64,000 nucleotides of DNA from Comamonadaceae bacterium (GCA_027485285.1 JAIXRH010000123.1:1-64000), one strand, 5' to 3'. Shown: positions 39,017 to 48,803, numbered from the stretch's first letter. The notes: generated by a model from the letters alone, not told the origin. Numbers and translations: made by a program.

Positions 39017-41302
39017 ATGAATTCTTCTTCACCGGCTTTGGCCAAAGTTGTTTTGCCTGAGGGCTGGCAATCTTCAGCTTTGGCACAACTGTCACCTCAA
39101 GAAAACGTTCTAGCTTGGCTAGAGGTTGACTTGAACGCCCAATTGCATTTTTCGCGAGGGCTTCTCATTGTGACAGACCAAAGGGTGCTTTTTGCCTCTC
39201 AAGACGGGGGTTCAAACCCTGCTTGGAGCAGCTGGACGCTGGTGGCGGGCATGAAGTTGACGCACACTGACCATGCCGGTGTGGGCACCTTGAGTCTGGT
39301 GGACGAGACGCATCGCATCGCCAGCTGGCGATTCACCCTGACACACAACGTCACCGCCATGCGTTTGCAAGAAACCTTCGCGGACTGCGTGGAAGTTTTG
39401 ACCTACGGCAAATCGATGGCGGCCTCGGTGCAGGCGCGTTGCCCGCAGTGTAAGTTGCAGCTTGAGTCGGTGGGTGACGACTGCCCCGTTTGCAACCGTG
39501 AGCAGCACGCGCCTTTGTCGACTTGGGGTTTGTTTCGCCTCTGGCGCTTTGCCCATCCCTACCGTTGGCGTTTGTTGGGAGGCTTCTTCTTGACGCTGGC
39601 TTCCACGGCGGCTACCTTGGTGCCGCCGTACTTGACCATGCCGCTGATGGACGATGTGCTGATTCCGTTTCAAAACGGCAAAGACATTGACCATGATTTG
39701 GTCTACCTGTATTTGGGTGGCTTGCTGGGCGCGGCCTTGTTGGCTTGGGGTTTGGGTTGGCTTAAAACGTATATCTTGGCCTTGGTGTCTGAGCGCATTG
39801 GCGCGGATTTACGCACCACGGCTTACGAGCACTTGATGCGTTTGTCGCTCGAGTACTTTGGCGGCCGTCGCACGGGCGACTTGATGAACCGCATTGGCGC
39901 TGAGACCGACCGCATTTGCGTATTTTTGTCTTTGCATTTGCTGGACTTCGCCACCGACGTGCTGATGATTGTCATGACCGCTTCGATTTTGATCAGCATT
40001 GACCCCAAGTTGGCTGCAGCCACTTTGCTGCCACTGCCGTTCATCGTGTGGCTGATCCACACCGTGCGAGACAAACTGCGCACGGGCTTTGAGAAGATTG
40101 ACCGCGTGTGGTCAGAGCTCACCAACGTGTTGGCTGACACCATTCCTGGCATCCGTGTGGTCAAAGCCTTTGCCCAAGAAACACGCGAAGCCAACCGCTT
40201 TCGCGATGCCAACAAACACAACTTGGCGGTCAACGACCGTATCAACTTTGTGTGGTCTTTGTTCTCGCCCACCGTCACGCTGATGACCGAGGTGGGTTTG
40301 TTGGTGGTGTGGGGCTTTGGCATTTATTTGGTCTCGCACAACCAGATCACGGTGGGTGTGTTGGCGGCTTTCTTAGCCTACATTGGTCGCTTTTACACAC
40401 GGCTTGATTCCATGAGCCGCATCGTGTCTCACACGCAAAAAGCGGCGGCAGGTGCCAAGCGTATTTTTGAAATCTTGGACCACGTCTCCAGCGTACCAGA
40501 GACGGCCAATCCTCAAAAGTTACCAACGCCTTTGCAGGGCCATATTGAGATTCAAGATGCCGGTTTTCGCTACGGCAACCGCGCGGTGATTCGCGGCATG
40601 AACCTGACCATCCGCCCCGGCGAGATGATTGGCTTGGTGGGCCAAAGCGGCTCTGGCAAGAGCACTTTGGTCAACCTGATTTGCCGCTTCTACGACTTGA
40701 GCGAAGGTTCGATCAAGCTGGACGGCATTGACATTCGTCACATCGCTTTGTCAGACTTCCGAAGCCACATCGGCATGGTGCTGCAAGAGCCGTTCTTGTT
40801 TTTCGGCACCATTGCCGACAACATCGCCTACGGCAAACCCGATGCCACGCGCGAAGAAATTGTGGCCGCAGCGCGTGCCGCGCATGCGCATGAATTCATC
40901 TTGCGCTTGCCTCAAGGTTACGACTCCTTGGTGGGCGAACGTGGGCAAGGCCTGTCGGGTGGCGAGCGTCAGCGCATCTCGATTGCGCGGGCTTTGCTCA
41001 TCAACCCACGCATCCTGATCTTGGACGAAGCCACTGCGTCGGTGGACACCGAGACCGAGCAAGAAATTCAAAAAGCCTTGGATAACTTGGTGCAAGGCCG
41101 CACCACAATCGCCATTGCGCACCGTTTGTCCACGCTCAACAAAGCCGACCGTTTGGTGGTGATGGAACAGGGCGTGGTGGTGGAAGAGGGCGACCACGAC
41201 ACGCTCATGGCACAACAAGGCGCTTACTACCGCCTGTACGAAGCCCAAGCGAAAAATGCCGAAGACGCCGTGGTGCGCGCTTCGACCCAGGAGTCTGTAT
41301 GA
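39017..41302 (+). CDS. ABC exporter (fused TMD-NBD) with N-terminal PH-like segment and zinc ribbon; cyanophycin-locus associated
   Basis: Walker A GLVGQSGSGKSTLV, signature LSGGERQRISIARAL, Walker B ILILDEATASVD. N-terminal RGLLIVTDQRVLFAS and CPQCKLQLESVGDDCPVC before the TMD. Confidence 0.9.
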   Translation: MNSSSPALAKVVLPEGWQSSALAQLSPQENVLAWLEVDLNAQLHFSRGLLIVTDQRVLFASQDGGSNPAWSSWTLVAGMKLTHTDHAGVGTLSLVDETHRIASWRFTLTHNVTAMRLQETFADCVEVLTYGKSMAASVQARCPQCKLQLESVGDDCPVCNREQHAPLSTWGLFRLWRFAHPYRWRLLGGFFLTLASTAATLVPPYLTMPLMDDVLIPFQNGKDIDHDLVYLYLGGLLGAALLAWGLGWLKTYILALVSERIGADLRTTAYEHLMRLSLEYFGGRRTGDLMNRIGAETDRICVFLSLHLLDFATDVLMIVMTASILISIDPKLAAATLLPLPFIVWLIHTVRDKLRTGFEKIDRVWSELTNVLADTIPGIRVVKAFAQETREANRFRDANKHNLAVNDRINFVWSLFSPTVTLMTEVGLLVVWGFGIYLVSHNQITVGVLAAFLAYIGRFYTRLDSMSRIVSHTQKAAAGAKRIFEILDHVSSVPETANPQKLPTPLQGHIEIQDAGFRYGNRAVIRGMNLTIRPGEMIGLVGQSGSGKSTLVNLICRFYDLSEGSIKLDGIDIRHIALSDFRSHIGMVLQEPFLFFGTIADNIAYGKPDATREEIVAAARAAHAHEFILRLPQGYDSLVGERGQGLSGGERQRISIARALLINPRILILDEATASVDTETEQEIQKALDNLVQGRTTIAIAHRLSTLNKADRLVVMEQGVVVEEGDHDTLMAQQGAYYRLYEAQAKNAEDAVVRASTQESV

Positions 41303-41766
41303 GTGCCGCGTTCAGCTTAGCGTTTGATGCCTTTGGCAAACTGGTGGTCACCTTGGCCGATGGCACGCAACATGTGGGCGCTGTGGTCGCCCGTGCGTTT
41401 CCGATCGCCGCACCTGACCAACTGATCTCCATTTTGAGTGCCGAAGGCAAAGAGCTGGTTTGGGTAGAAAGCCTCAATGACTTGCCAACACCAGAGCGCG
41501 AGATCGTGACGCAAGCCTTGCAAGGCCGCGAATTCATGCCTGAGATTTTGCGTTTGGATGGGGTGAACAGTTTCTCCACACCCAGCATTTGGCGCGTGCA
41601 AACCAGCCGTGGCCCAGCGCAGTTGGTGCTCAAAGGTGAAGAGGACATTCGCCGCCTCAGCGCGAGTCGCCTCATCGTGGCCGATGCCCACGGCGTGCAG
41701 TTTTTGATTCGCGATTTGCCGTCGCTGGACCGCCACACCCGAAAACTGCTCGACCGCTTTTTGTAA
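41299..41766 (+). CDS. DUF1854-type protein, translationally coupled to the ABC exporter
   Basis: 155-aa ORF overlapping the exporter stop by 4 nt (ATGA). Family assignment recalled from database naming, not searched. Confidence 0.75.
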   Translation: MSAAFSLAFDAFGKLVVTLADGTQHVGAVVARAFPIAAPDQLISILSAEGKELVWVESLNDLPTPEREIVTQALQGREFMPEILRLDGVNSFSTPSIWRVQTSRGPAQLVLKGEEDIRRLSASRLIVADAHGVQFLIRDLPSLDRHTRKLLDRFL

Positions 41767-41789
41767 ACTTGCGAGGGGCGGGGTCGCCC

Positions 41790-42926
41790 TTAGTTAAAAA
41801 AGCGCTTGAGCTTATCGGCCCATCCACCTTCAGCTGGTGAATGCTTGGGGCCACCCTTTTTCAAAGACTCGTCCAACTCTTTGAGCAATTTGCGTTGGTG
41901 CTCCGTGAGCTTGACGGGTATCTCTACCGAGATGTGGCAATACAAATCGCCGGGAAAGCTAGAGCGAATGCCTTTCAAGCCTTTGCCGCGCAAGCGGAAC
42001 TGCTTGTCGCTTTGTGTGCCCTCTGGAATGTCAATCGCCGCTTCGCCCGCCAGTGTGGGCACGCGTATCTCGCCGCCCAAGGCTGCGGTGGTGATGCTGA
42101 TGGGCACTGAGCAATGCAGGTCATCGCCATCGCGCTCAAAAATGTCGTGCTTCTTGACGCGAATCTCAATGAACAAATCACCAGGTGGGCCGCCGTTGGT
42201 GCCAGGCTCGCCGTTGCCGGTGCTGCGAATGCGCATGCCGTCGTCGATGCCGGCTGGGATTTTGACCTCCAGTGTTTTTTGCTTTTTGAGCTTGCCTTGT
42301 CCGTGGCAGCTGGTGCATGGGTCTGGAATAATTTTGCCCGAGCCTCGGCAATGCGGACAGGTTTGCTGCACGCTGAAAAAGCCTTGGCGCATTTGCACCT
42401 GACCGCTGCCGTGGCAGGTGGTGCAGGTTTTGACGGAGGTGCCGGGTTTGGCGCCTGAGCCATCACAGGTTTCGCACTCGTCCCAACCTGGAATTTTGAG
42501 CTGTGCTTCTTTGCCATTGGCCGCTTCTTCCAGCGTGATTTCCATGGCGTAGCTGAGGTCGTTGCCGCGGTAGACCTGACGACCACCGGGGCCGCGACGT
42601 TGCTGGCCAAAGATGTCACCAAAAATATCGCCGAAGGCTTCACCAAAACCCGCACCGCCAAAGCCGCCCGCACCTGGACCACCGCGCATATTGGGGTCCA
42701 CGCCCGCATGGCCATACTGGTCGTAGGCGGCACGTTTTTCGGGGTCCGACAGCATTTCGTAGGCTTCTTTGACCTCTTTGAACTGCGCCTCTGCTTCCTT
42801 GGCTTTGTCGCCTTGGTTGCGGTCGGGGTGGTGCTTCATCGCGAGTTTGCGATAAGCCTTTTTGATCTCGTCATCGCTTGCGCCTTTGGCGACGCCGAGC
42901 ACTTCATAAAAATCGCGTTTGGACAT
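41790..42926 (-). CDS. dnaJ: Molecular chaperone DnaJ
   Basis: J domain with HPD ([11 protein letters not shown]), Gly-rich region, four CxxCxGxG zinc motifs. Confidence 0.97.
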   Translation of the reverse strand: MSKRDFYEVLGVAKGASDDEIKKAYRKLAMKHHPDRNQGDKAKEAEAQFKEVKEAYEMLSDPEKRAAYDQYGHAGVDPNMRGGPGAGGFGGAGFGEAFGDIFGDIFGQQRRGPGGRQVYRGNDLSYAMEITLEEAANGKEAQLKIPGWDECETCDGSGAKPGTSVKTCTTCHGSGQVQMRQGFFSVQQTCPHCRGSGKIIPDPCTSCHGQGKLKKQKTLEVKIPAGIDDGMRIRSTGNGEPGTNGGPPGDLFIEIRVKKHDIFERDGDDLHCSVPISITTAALGGEIRVPTLAGEAAIDIPEGTQSDKQFRLRGKGLKGIRSSFPGDLYCHISVEIPVKLTEHQRKLLKELDESLKKGGPKHSPAEGGWADKLKRFFN

Positions 42927-42968
42927 GGTGTGGGCAGTGCCGTGTTTTGTGGGGCTTGGTTACGACTT

Positions 42969-43003
42969 CGCCGCGTGTTCACCTTTGCAGGCAAAACGCG
43001 GCG
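42969..43003 (-). other. Inverted repeat (hairpin) between dnaK and dnaJ
   Basis: cgccgcgt (42969-42976) and acgcggcg (42996-43003), 19-nt loop, no T-tract. Confidence 0.55.
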
Positions 43004-43031
43004 AGGCCAGATCAGAAGTTGAGAAAAAGAA

Positions 43032-44957
43032 TTAGCCTTTTTTGACTTCTTTCACTTCAGCGTCGACCACGTTGTCGTCGGCTGGTTTGGCTTCAGGCGC
43101 TGCAGTTGCTCCGCCACCCGCAGCTTGGGCGGCTTGCATGTCAGCGTAGACTTTTTCGCCCAGCTTTTGTGAGGCAGTCATCAAGGCTTCGGTCTTGGCA
43201 TCGATGGCGGCTTTGTCTTCGTCTTTCAATACTTCTTCCACGTCTTTGATGGCAGCTTCGATGGCTTCTTTTTCGCCAGCGTCGAGCTTGTCTCCGTGCT
43301 CGCCCAAGCTCTTCTTCACGCTGTGAACAGCGGCGTCAGCTTGGTTGCGCGACTGCACGATTTCTAATTTTTTCTTATCTTCGACGGCGTTCAGCTCAGC
43401 GTCCTTCACCATTTGTTGAATTTCGTCTTCGCTCAAACCTGAGTTGGCTTTGATCGTGATCTTGTTTTCTTTGCCTGTGGCTTTGTCCTTGGCGCCCACG
43501 TGCAGAATGCCGTTGGCGTCAATGTCAAACGACACTTCAATTTGTGGTGTGCCACGAGCTGCGGGTGCAATGCCTTCGAGGTTGAACTCACCCAAACTCT
43601 TGTTGCCGCTGGCCATCTCTCGCTCGCCTTGGTAGACCTTGATGGTCACCGCAGGTTGGTTGTCGTCGGCCGTCGAGAAGGTTTGTGCAAATTTGGTGGG
43701 GATGGTCGTGTTCTTGGTGATCATCTTGGTCATCACCCCGCCCAAGGTTTCGATGCCCAAAGACAGCGGTGTCACGTCGAGCAGCAACACGTCGGTGCGG
43801 TCGCCTGACAACACTTGACCTTGAATCGCAGCGCCCACGGCGACGGCTTCGTCAGGGTTCACGTCACGGCGTGGTTCTTGGCCGAAGAACTCTTTGACCT
43901 TTTCTTGGACCTTGGGCATGCGGCTCATACCGCCGACCAAGATCACGTCGTCGATGTCGCTCACAGACACGCCCGCGTCTTTGATGGCGGTGCGGCAAGG
44001 CGCGATGGTGCGCTCGACCAACTCGTCCACCAGTTGTTCCAACTTGGCGCGGTTGAGCTTGATGTTCAAGTGCTTGGGGCCTGAGGCGTCAGCCGTGATG
44101 TAGGGCAAGTTGATGTCGGTCGAGGTGGCCGATGACAACTCGATCTTGGCTTTCTCTGCGGCTTCTTTCAGGCGCTGCAAGGCCAACACGTCTTTGGACA
44201 AATCAACGCCAGATTCTTTCTTGAATTCGGCAATGATGAAGTCGATGATGCGTTGGTCAAAGTCTTCGCCACCCAAAAAGGTGTCGCCGTTGGTGGACAA
44301 CACTTCAAATTGTTTTTCGCCATCCACGTCAGCGATTTCGATGATGGACACGTCAAAGGTGCCGCCACCCAAGTCATACACCGCAATTTTGCGATCGCCT
44401 TTTTCGGTTTTGTCCAAACCAAAGGCCAAGGCCGCAGCGGTGGGCTCGTTGATGATGCGCTTGACATCCAAGCCCGCGATGCGGCCTGCATCTTTGGTGG
44501 CTTGGCGCTGTGCGTCGTTGAAATACGCAGGCACTGTGATGACGGCTTCGGTCACTTCTTCGCCGAGGTAGTCTTCGGCGGTCTTCTTCATTTTGCGAAG
44601 AATTTCAGCGCTGATTTGAGGCGGGGCCAACTTGTTACCGCGCACTTCCACCCAAGCGTCGCCGTTGTCGGCTTTGGCAATGGTGTAGGGCATCAAGTCG
44701 ATGTCTTTTTGCACTTCTTTTTCGCTGAACTTGCGACCGATCAAGCGCTTGACCGCATACAAGGTGTTGCGTGGGTTGGTGACTGCTTGGCGCTTGGCCG
44801 ATGCGCCCACCAAGATTTCGCCGTCTTCTTGGTACGCAATGATCGACGGGGTGGTGCGAGCGCCTTCGGCGTTCTCGATCACTTTGGTCGTGTTGCCTTC
44901 CATGATGGCCACGCACGAGTTGGTGGTGCCCAAGTCAATACCAATGATTTTTCCCAT
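43032..44957 (-). CDS. dnaK: Molecular chaperone DnaK
   Basis: [47 protein letters not shown]. Confidence 0.98.
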   Translation of the reverse strand: MGKIIGIDLGTTNSCVAIMEGNTTKVIENAEGARTTPSIIAYQEDGEILVGASAKRQAVTNPRNTLYAVKRLIGRKFSEKEVQKDIDLMPYTIAKADNGDAWVEVRGNKLAPPQISAEILRKMKKTAEDYLGEEVTEAVITVPAYFNDAQRQATKDAGRIAGLDVKRIINEPTAAALAFGLDKTEKGDRKIAVYDLGGGTFDVSIIEIADVDGEKQFEVLSTNGDTFLGGEDFDQRIIDFIIAEFKKESGVDLSKDVLALQRLKEAAEKAKIELSSATSTDINLPYITADASGPKHLNIKLNRAKLEQLVDELVERTIAPCRTAIKDAGVSVSDIDDVILVGGMSRMPKVQEKVKEFFGQEPRRDVNPDEAVAVGAAIQGQVLSGDRTDVLLLDVTPLSLGIETLGGVMTKMITKNTTIPTKFAQTFSTADDNQPAVTIKVYQGEREMASGNKSLGEFNLEGIAPAARGTPQIEVSFDIDANGILHVGAKDKATGKENKITIKANSGLSEDEIQQMVKDAELNAVEDKKKLEIVQSRNQADAAVHSVKKSLGEHGDKLDAGEKEAIEAAIKDVEEVLKDEDKAAIDAKTEALMTASQKLGEKVYADMQAAQAAGGGATAAPEAKPADDNVVDAEVKEVKKG

Positions 44958-44999
44958 TTGTAACTCCAGTAATTTTCAAAAATTCAGATAGGGCTTAGT

Positions 45000-45008
45000 T
45001 GTGGATAA
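45000..45008 (-). promoter_or_regulatory. Perfect DnaA-box consensus between grpE and dnaK
   Basis: TGTGGATAA on + (TTATCCACA on -), about 43 nt upstream of the dnaK start. Confidence 0.4.
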
Positions 45009-45027
45009 CTTCGCCAATTTCAAGTGT

Positions 45028-45636
45028 TTATTTCGGTGCGGCCACAGTGACCAGTGCAGGGCGCAACACGCGCTCGGCGATCAAGTAGCCTTTTTGCAGC
45101 ACGGCGACCACGGTGTTGGCTTCTTGCGTGGATTCGGGCGGCAGGGGCACCACGCTGATGGCTTGGTGCTGCGCGGGGTCAAACTTGGCGCCAGCGGCTG
45201 GATCAATCGCGATGATCTTGTTGCGTTCCATCGCGCTTTTGAGTTGACGCAATGTGGCTTCGGCACCCTCGCGAATTTGTTCGGGTGTGGCGCTTTGCAC
45301 CGCCAGGCCAGCTTCTAGGCTGTCGAGCACGGGTAGCAAGCTGTCTGCGAAGCTCTCGAGCGCAAATTTGCGGGCTTTGGACACTTCGTCGTCTGCGCGA
45401 CGACGTGCGTTTTGCACATCGGCTTGGCCACGCACGTATTGGTCTTGCAGCTCAGCGGCTTTGGCTTGCAAAGCGGCAATTTCGGCGTGGGCGGCAGACA
45501 GAGGGTCGGTGGCGGCAGCTGCATCTGCCGATGCGTGGGCTTCTGCGGCGGGCGCCATGCCGGCCATGTGGGAGGCCAAATGGTCAGCGGCAGAGGGCGC
45601 GGCCGTGGGTTCTTTGTGTTCTGTAGGTTCTGACAT
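45028..45636 (-). CDS. grpE: Nucleotide exchange factor GrpE
   Basis: [56 protein letters not shown]; upstream of dnaK. Confidence 0.94.
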   Translation of the reverse strand: MSEPTEHKEPTAAPSAADHLASHMAGMAPAAEAHASADAAAATDPLSAAHAEIAALQAKAAELQDQYVRGQADVQNARRRADDEVSKARKFALESFADSLLPVLDSLEAGLAVQSATPEQIREGAEATLRQLKSAMERNKIIAIDPAAGAKFDPAQHQAISVVPLPPESTQEANTVVAVLQKGYLIAERVLRPALVTVAAPK

Positions 45637-45670
45637 GCTTCGTCGGGCTTGTGTGAAGGAGAGACAGCAG

Positions 45671-45698
45671 AGCTGAGGCCATCCAACCCTATTTCAAG
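45671..45698 (-). promoter_or_regulatory. Putative sigma-32 (RpoH) promoter of grpE-dnaK-dnaJ
   Basis: On the minus strand: CTTGAAA-N13-CCTCAGCT, about 35 nt upstream of the grpE start. Confidence 0.72.
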
Positions 45699-45734
45699 AG
45701 TGGTTTTGTAAATAATTTGAACAGAGTCAAACCA

Positions 45735-45780
45735 AGCGGGGCCTCGCCCCGCTGTGAAATGGCAGCCAAGTGGGGCTGCC
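45735..45780 (-). terminator. Two consecutive strong hairpins between the FKBP gene and the grpE promoter
   Basis: agcggggc-ctc-gccccgct (45735-45753) and ggcagcc-aagtgg-ggctgcc (45761-45780). No long T-tract. Confidence 0.5.
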
Positions 45781-45791
45781 GTGATGCCTGA

Positions 45792-46142
45792 TCATTCGAC
45801 GGCGATCAACTCGACGTCAAACTTCAAGGTGGCGTTTGGAGGAATCACGCCACCCGCACCGCGCGCGCCGTAGCCCAGCTCTGGCGGAATGATGAGGGTG
45901 CGTTGGCCGCCAATCTTCATGCCTTGCACACCTTCGTCCCAGCCCTTGATGACCATGCCTGCGCCGAGTGCGAAGTCAAACGCGTCATTGCGGTCGCGGC
46001 TCGAGTCAAACTTGGCGCCTTGCTCGCCGTCTTGGTAGAGCCAGCCTGTGTAGTGCACGCTCACGTGCTGGCCAGCGGCGGCTTGTGCGCCGTCGCCCAC
46101 CACGTTGTCGATGTATTGCAGGCCGGAAGGGGTTGTGTTCAT
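45792..46142 (-). CDS. FKBP-type peptidyl-prolyl cis-trans isomerase
   Basis: VSVHYTGWLYQDGEQGAKFDSSRDRNDAFDFALGAGMVIKGWDEGVQGMKIGGQRTLIIPPELGYG. Confidence 0.95.
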   Translation of the reverse strand: MNTTPSGLQYIDNVVGDGAQAAAGQHVSVHYTGWLYQDGEQGAKFDSSRDRNDAFDFALGAGMVIKGWDEGVQGMKIGGQRTLIIPPELGYGARGAGGVIPPNATLKFDVELIAVE

Positions 46143-46511
46143 GGCAAATCCTAGAGGGTCAAATGAGTGAGCCCCAGAGTGTAGCCACCCCTGTCGCCCA
46201 GGTGAGTGCGTGCAGTCATTTGGGTTGCTAGGATCAGCGCTGTGGCTTTGTTTATTTGAAGGTATTCTGGCGTCTGCATGTCCACCTCATCCGTCAAAAT
46301 TCATTGGGACGACCCGTTCATGCTGTCGCAGCAGCGCACGGATGACGCCCGACAAGTCCAAGCCGCTGCCTGCCTATTGCCCAGTTCGCTTGGCCCCGCG
46401 TGGGCCGGAGGCGTTCCGACATGAAAAAACAGACGGTGCATGCCTTGGTCTTGGGGCGAGCCATCACGGGTATTTCGGCGTTCAGCAATTCATTTTTTAA
46501 GGAGATTTTTC

Positions 46512-47492
46512 ATGACATCACGTCGTTTCTTTGTGTCGCATGTGGCCGCTTCCGTGGCGTTGAGCCTTTGTGTTTTTTCTGCAGCCCAAGCGCAAAGCTA
46601 CCCCACAAAACCTCTGCGCATTGTGGTGCCCTTTGGCGCGGGCGGTGTGGCTGATTTGACGGTACGCACGGTCGCTCAAAAAATGTCTGAAGGCTTAGGC
46701 CAATCGGTGGTCATCGACAACCGCCCCGGTGCAGGCGGCATTGTGGCGGCTGAGATGGTGGCCAAGTCTGAGCCCGATGGCTACACCTTGTTGCTCATGT
46801 CGAACGCCAACGCGGTGAGCGCGGGTTTGTTCAAAACCCTGCCGTTTGACCCCGTGAAAGACTTCACGCCCGTGTCCTTGATGGGCACGTTTGATTTGGC
46901 CATCGTCACCAGCGCCGAGTCGCGGTTTCAAACCTTGCCTGAGTTGCTGACGTGGGCCAAAGCCAACCCTGGCAAGCTCAATATTGGCAGCATCAACATC
47001 GGCAGCACCCAGCATTTGACAGCCGAGCTGTTCAAGTCTGTGGCGGGTTTGGATGCGCAGGTGGTGCCTTTCAATGGCACACCTGCTGTCATGACGGCCC
47101 TTCGTGGCGGCCAAATTGACGTGGCGGTGGAAGTGCTCAGCCCCGTGTTGCCGCAAATCAAAGGCGGCGCCATGCGCGCCTTGGCAGTCACTGGCCCAAA
47201 ACGCAACGCCGCTTTGCCACAAGTGCCCACGGCCAAAGAGGGCGGCGTGCCCAATTTGGTGGCCACCTCTTGGAACGGTTTGGGTGTGCCCGCCAAAACA
47301 CCGCAAGCAGTCGTGGAGCGTTTGAACAAAGAGGTGAATGCGGCCTTGCAAAACCCAGCCGTGCGCCAAAAGTTGCTGGAACTGAATGTGGAGCCTCAAC
47401 CTACCACCGTGCCTCAATCGCTGGAGTGGTTGCAAACCGAAATCAAGCGCTGGGGTGATGTGATTCAACGGGCTGGTATTCAAAAGCAGTAA
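46512..47492 (+). CDS. Bug family tripartite tricarboxylate transporter substrate-binding protein
   Basis: Signal peptide, then YPTKPLRIVVPFGAGGVADLTVRTVAQKMSEGLGQSVVIDNRPGAGGIVAAEMVAKSEPDGYTLL. ATG at 46512. Confidence 0.9.
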   Translation: MTSRRFFVSHVAASVALSLCVFSAAQAQSYPTKPLRIVVPFGAGGVADLTVRTVAQKMSEGLGQSVVIDNRPGAGGIVAAEMVAKSEPDGYTLLLMSNANAVSAGLFKTLPFDPVKDFTPVSLMGTFDLAIVTSAESRFQTLPELLTWAKANPGKLNIGSINIGSTQHLTAELFKSVAGLDAQVVPFNGTPAVMTALRGGQIDVAVEVLSPVLPQIKGGAMRALAVTGPKRNAALPQVPTAKEGGVPNLVATSWNGLGVPAKTPQAVVERLNKEVNAALQNPAVRQKLLELNVEPQPTTVPQSLEWLQTEIKRWGDVIQRAGIQKQ

Positions 47493-47497
47493 GCTGC

Positions 47498-47896
47498 ATG
47501 GCCGTGATTCTCATCAACGAGTCCGACGTTGAGGTCACCGCCATCCGCGCCCAAGGCGCGGGTGGGCAAAACGTCAACAAGGTGTCTAGTGCGATTCACC
47601 TACGCTTCGACATTTGGGCCTCTTCGCTGTCCGAGGATGTGAAAGAACGCTTGCTGTGTTTGTCAGACCACCGCATCACCAATGAGGGTGTGGTGGTCAT
47701 CAAATCACAAGAGCACCGTAGCCAAGACATGAACCGCATGGAGGCGTTTGCGCGTTTGCATGATTTGGTGCAAAGCGTGGCCAAACCGCCTAAAAAACGC
47801 AAACCCACCAAGCCCACGTATGCGTCTCAGTTGCGTCGCTTAGACAGCAAGAAAAAGACCTCGGCGATCAAGTCAAACCGAGGTCGGGTGCTTTAG
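47498..47896 (+). CDS. arfB: Alternative ribosome-rescue factor ArfB (peptidyl-tRNA hydrolase)
   Basis: RAQGAGGQNVNKVSSAIHLRFD (GGQ motif) and a basic C-terminal tail. Confidence 0.9.
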   Translation: MAVILINESDVEVTAIRAQGAGGQNVNKVSSAIHLRFDIWASSLSEDVKERLLCLSDHRITNEGVVVIKSQEHRSQDMNRMEAFARLHDLVQSVAKPPKKRKPTKPTYASQLRRLDSKKKTSAIKSNRGRVL

Positions 47897-47915
47897 TCAG
47901 GTTCGCTGTTGTGTC

Positions 47916-48794
47916 TCAGCGATGCACCGGCGCGAGTTCTTTCAACCATTTCTCTGCGGGCAAAGACCAACGGGTTTGAATCATTTGCGCCCGAGATCGC
48001 AAGGCTTGTGGGTCCCAAGCGCGAGGTGTGCGAAACGCCAACACAATGGTGTTGCCGGCTGAGGTGGGCTTGAAGGCCCACACGGCTTCTTGGCCAAATG
48101 CTTTGGCGATGCGTTGCAAGCTGGTTTCTAAGCTCGAACGGCGGCCATACAGATTGACGGTCATGCAGCCTTGGGGTGTGAGCAGTTGGTGGCAGTCGGC
48201 ATAAAAAGCTTCGCTGTCCAGCGCAGGGCAGGCGGCCTCTTGGTCATACAGGTCAACTTGCAACACATCGACTTTGCCCTGCCATGCCGCGCTCTTGGCG
48301 ATGTCCGCAGCGTCGGCCAGTAGCACGTGCAAGTTGACGTTGTCTTGGGGCAGATTGAACCAACGCCTGCAAGCGTCAATCACATGTGGGTTAAGTTCAA
48401 CAGCCGTGGTGGGCATGCCCAATTGAAGATGACAAAACTTGGTCAGCGATGCAGCACCCAAGCCCAGTTGCATCGCTTGCAAGCGCGGTAGTTGATCCAA
48501 GTCGGTCACCAGCAACCAGGCCATCATGCGCTGCACGTATTCAAGATGAATTTCAGTTGGCTGGCTGATTCTCATCGAGCCCTGCACCCAGGGGGTGCCC
48601 AAGTGCAAAAACCGCATGTCGCCGTAGTCCACGTGGTTGACCCATGGCAGGTCACCTGGCTTGTGTGCGCCAATAACGCCTTGGGGGGTGAAGGTGCGTG
48701 CTTGTCGCCTGGCCAGCAAAGTCCCTATCCCAACCGCCAAGACGCAGGCCAACAGGCCGACGATCAGCTCCATGGAGGACAAACCAAGGTTCAT
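47916..48794 (-). CDS. Spermidine synthase-like SAM-dependent protein with N-terminal TM segment
   Basis: MQLGLGAASLTKFCH, TTAVELNPHVIDACRRWF, VDVLQVDLYDQEAACPALDSEAFYADCHQLLTPQGCMTVNLYG. Confidence 0.75.
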   Translation of the reverse strand: MNLGLSSMELIVGLLACVLAVGIGTLLARRQARTFTPQGVIGAHKPGDLPWVNHVDYGDMRFLHLGTPWVQGSMRISQPTEIHLEYVQRMMAWLLVTDLDQLPRLQAMQLGLGAASLTKFCHLQLGMPTTAVELNPHVIDACRRWFNLPQDNVNLHVLLADAADIAKSAAWQGKVDVLQVDLYDQEAACPALDSEAFYADCHQLLTPQGCMTVNLYGRRSSLETSLQRIAKAFGQEAVWAFKPTSAGNTIVLAFRTPRAWDPQALRSRAQMIQTRWSLPAEKWLKELAPVHR

Positions 48795-48803
48795 AGGCAA
48801 CTC

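Noticed and set aside
31360-47492. The two Bug receptor genes as recent duplicates
   Set aside because: They share only family-level motifs. Bug proteins are heavily expanded in Burkholderiales, so no special relationship is implied.
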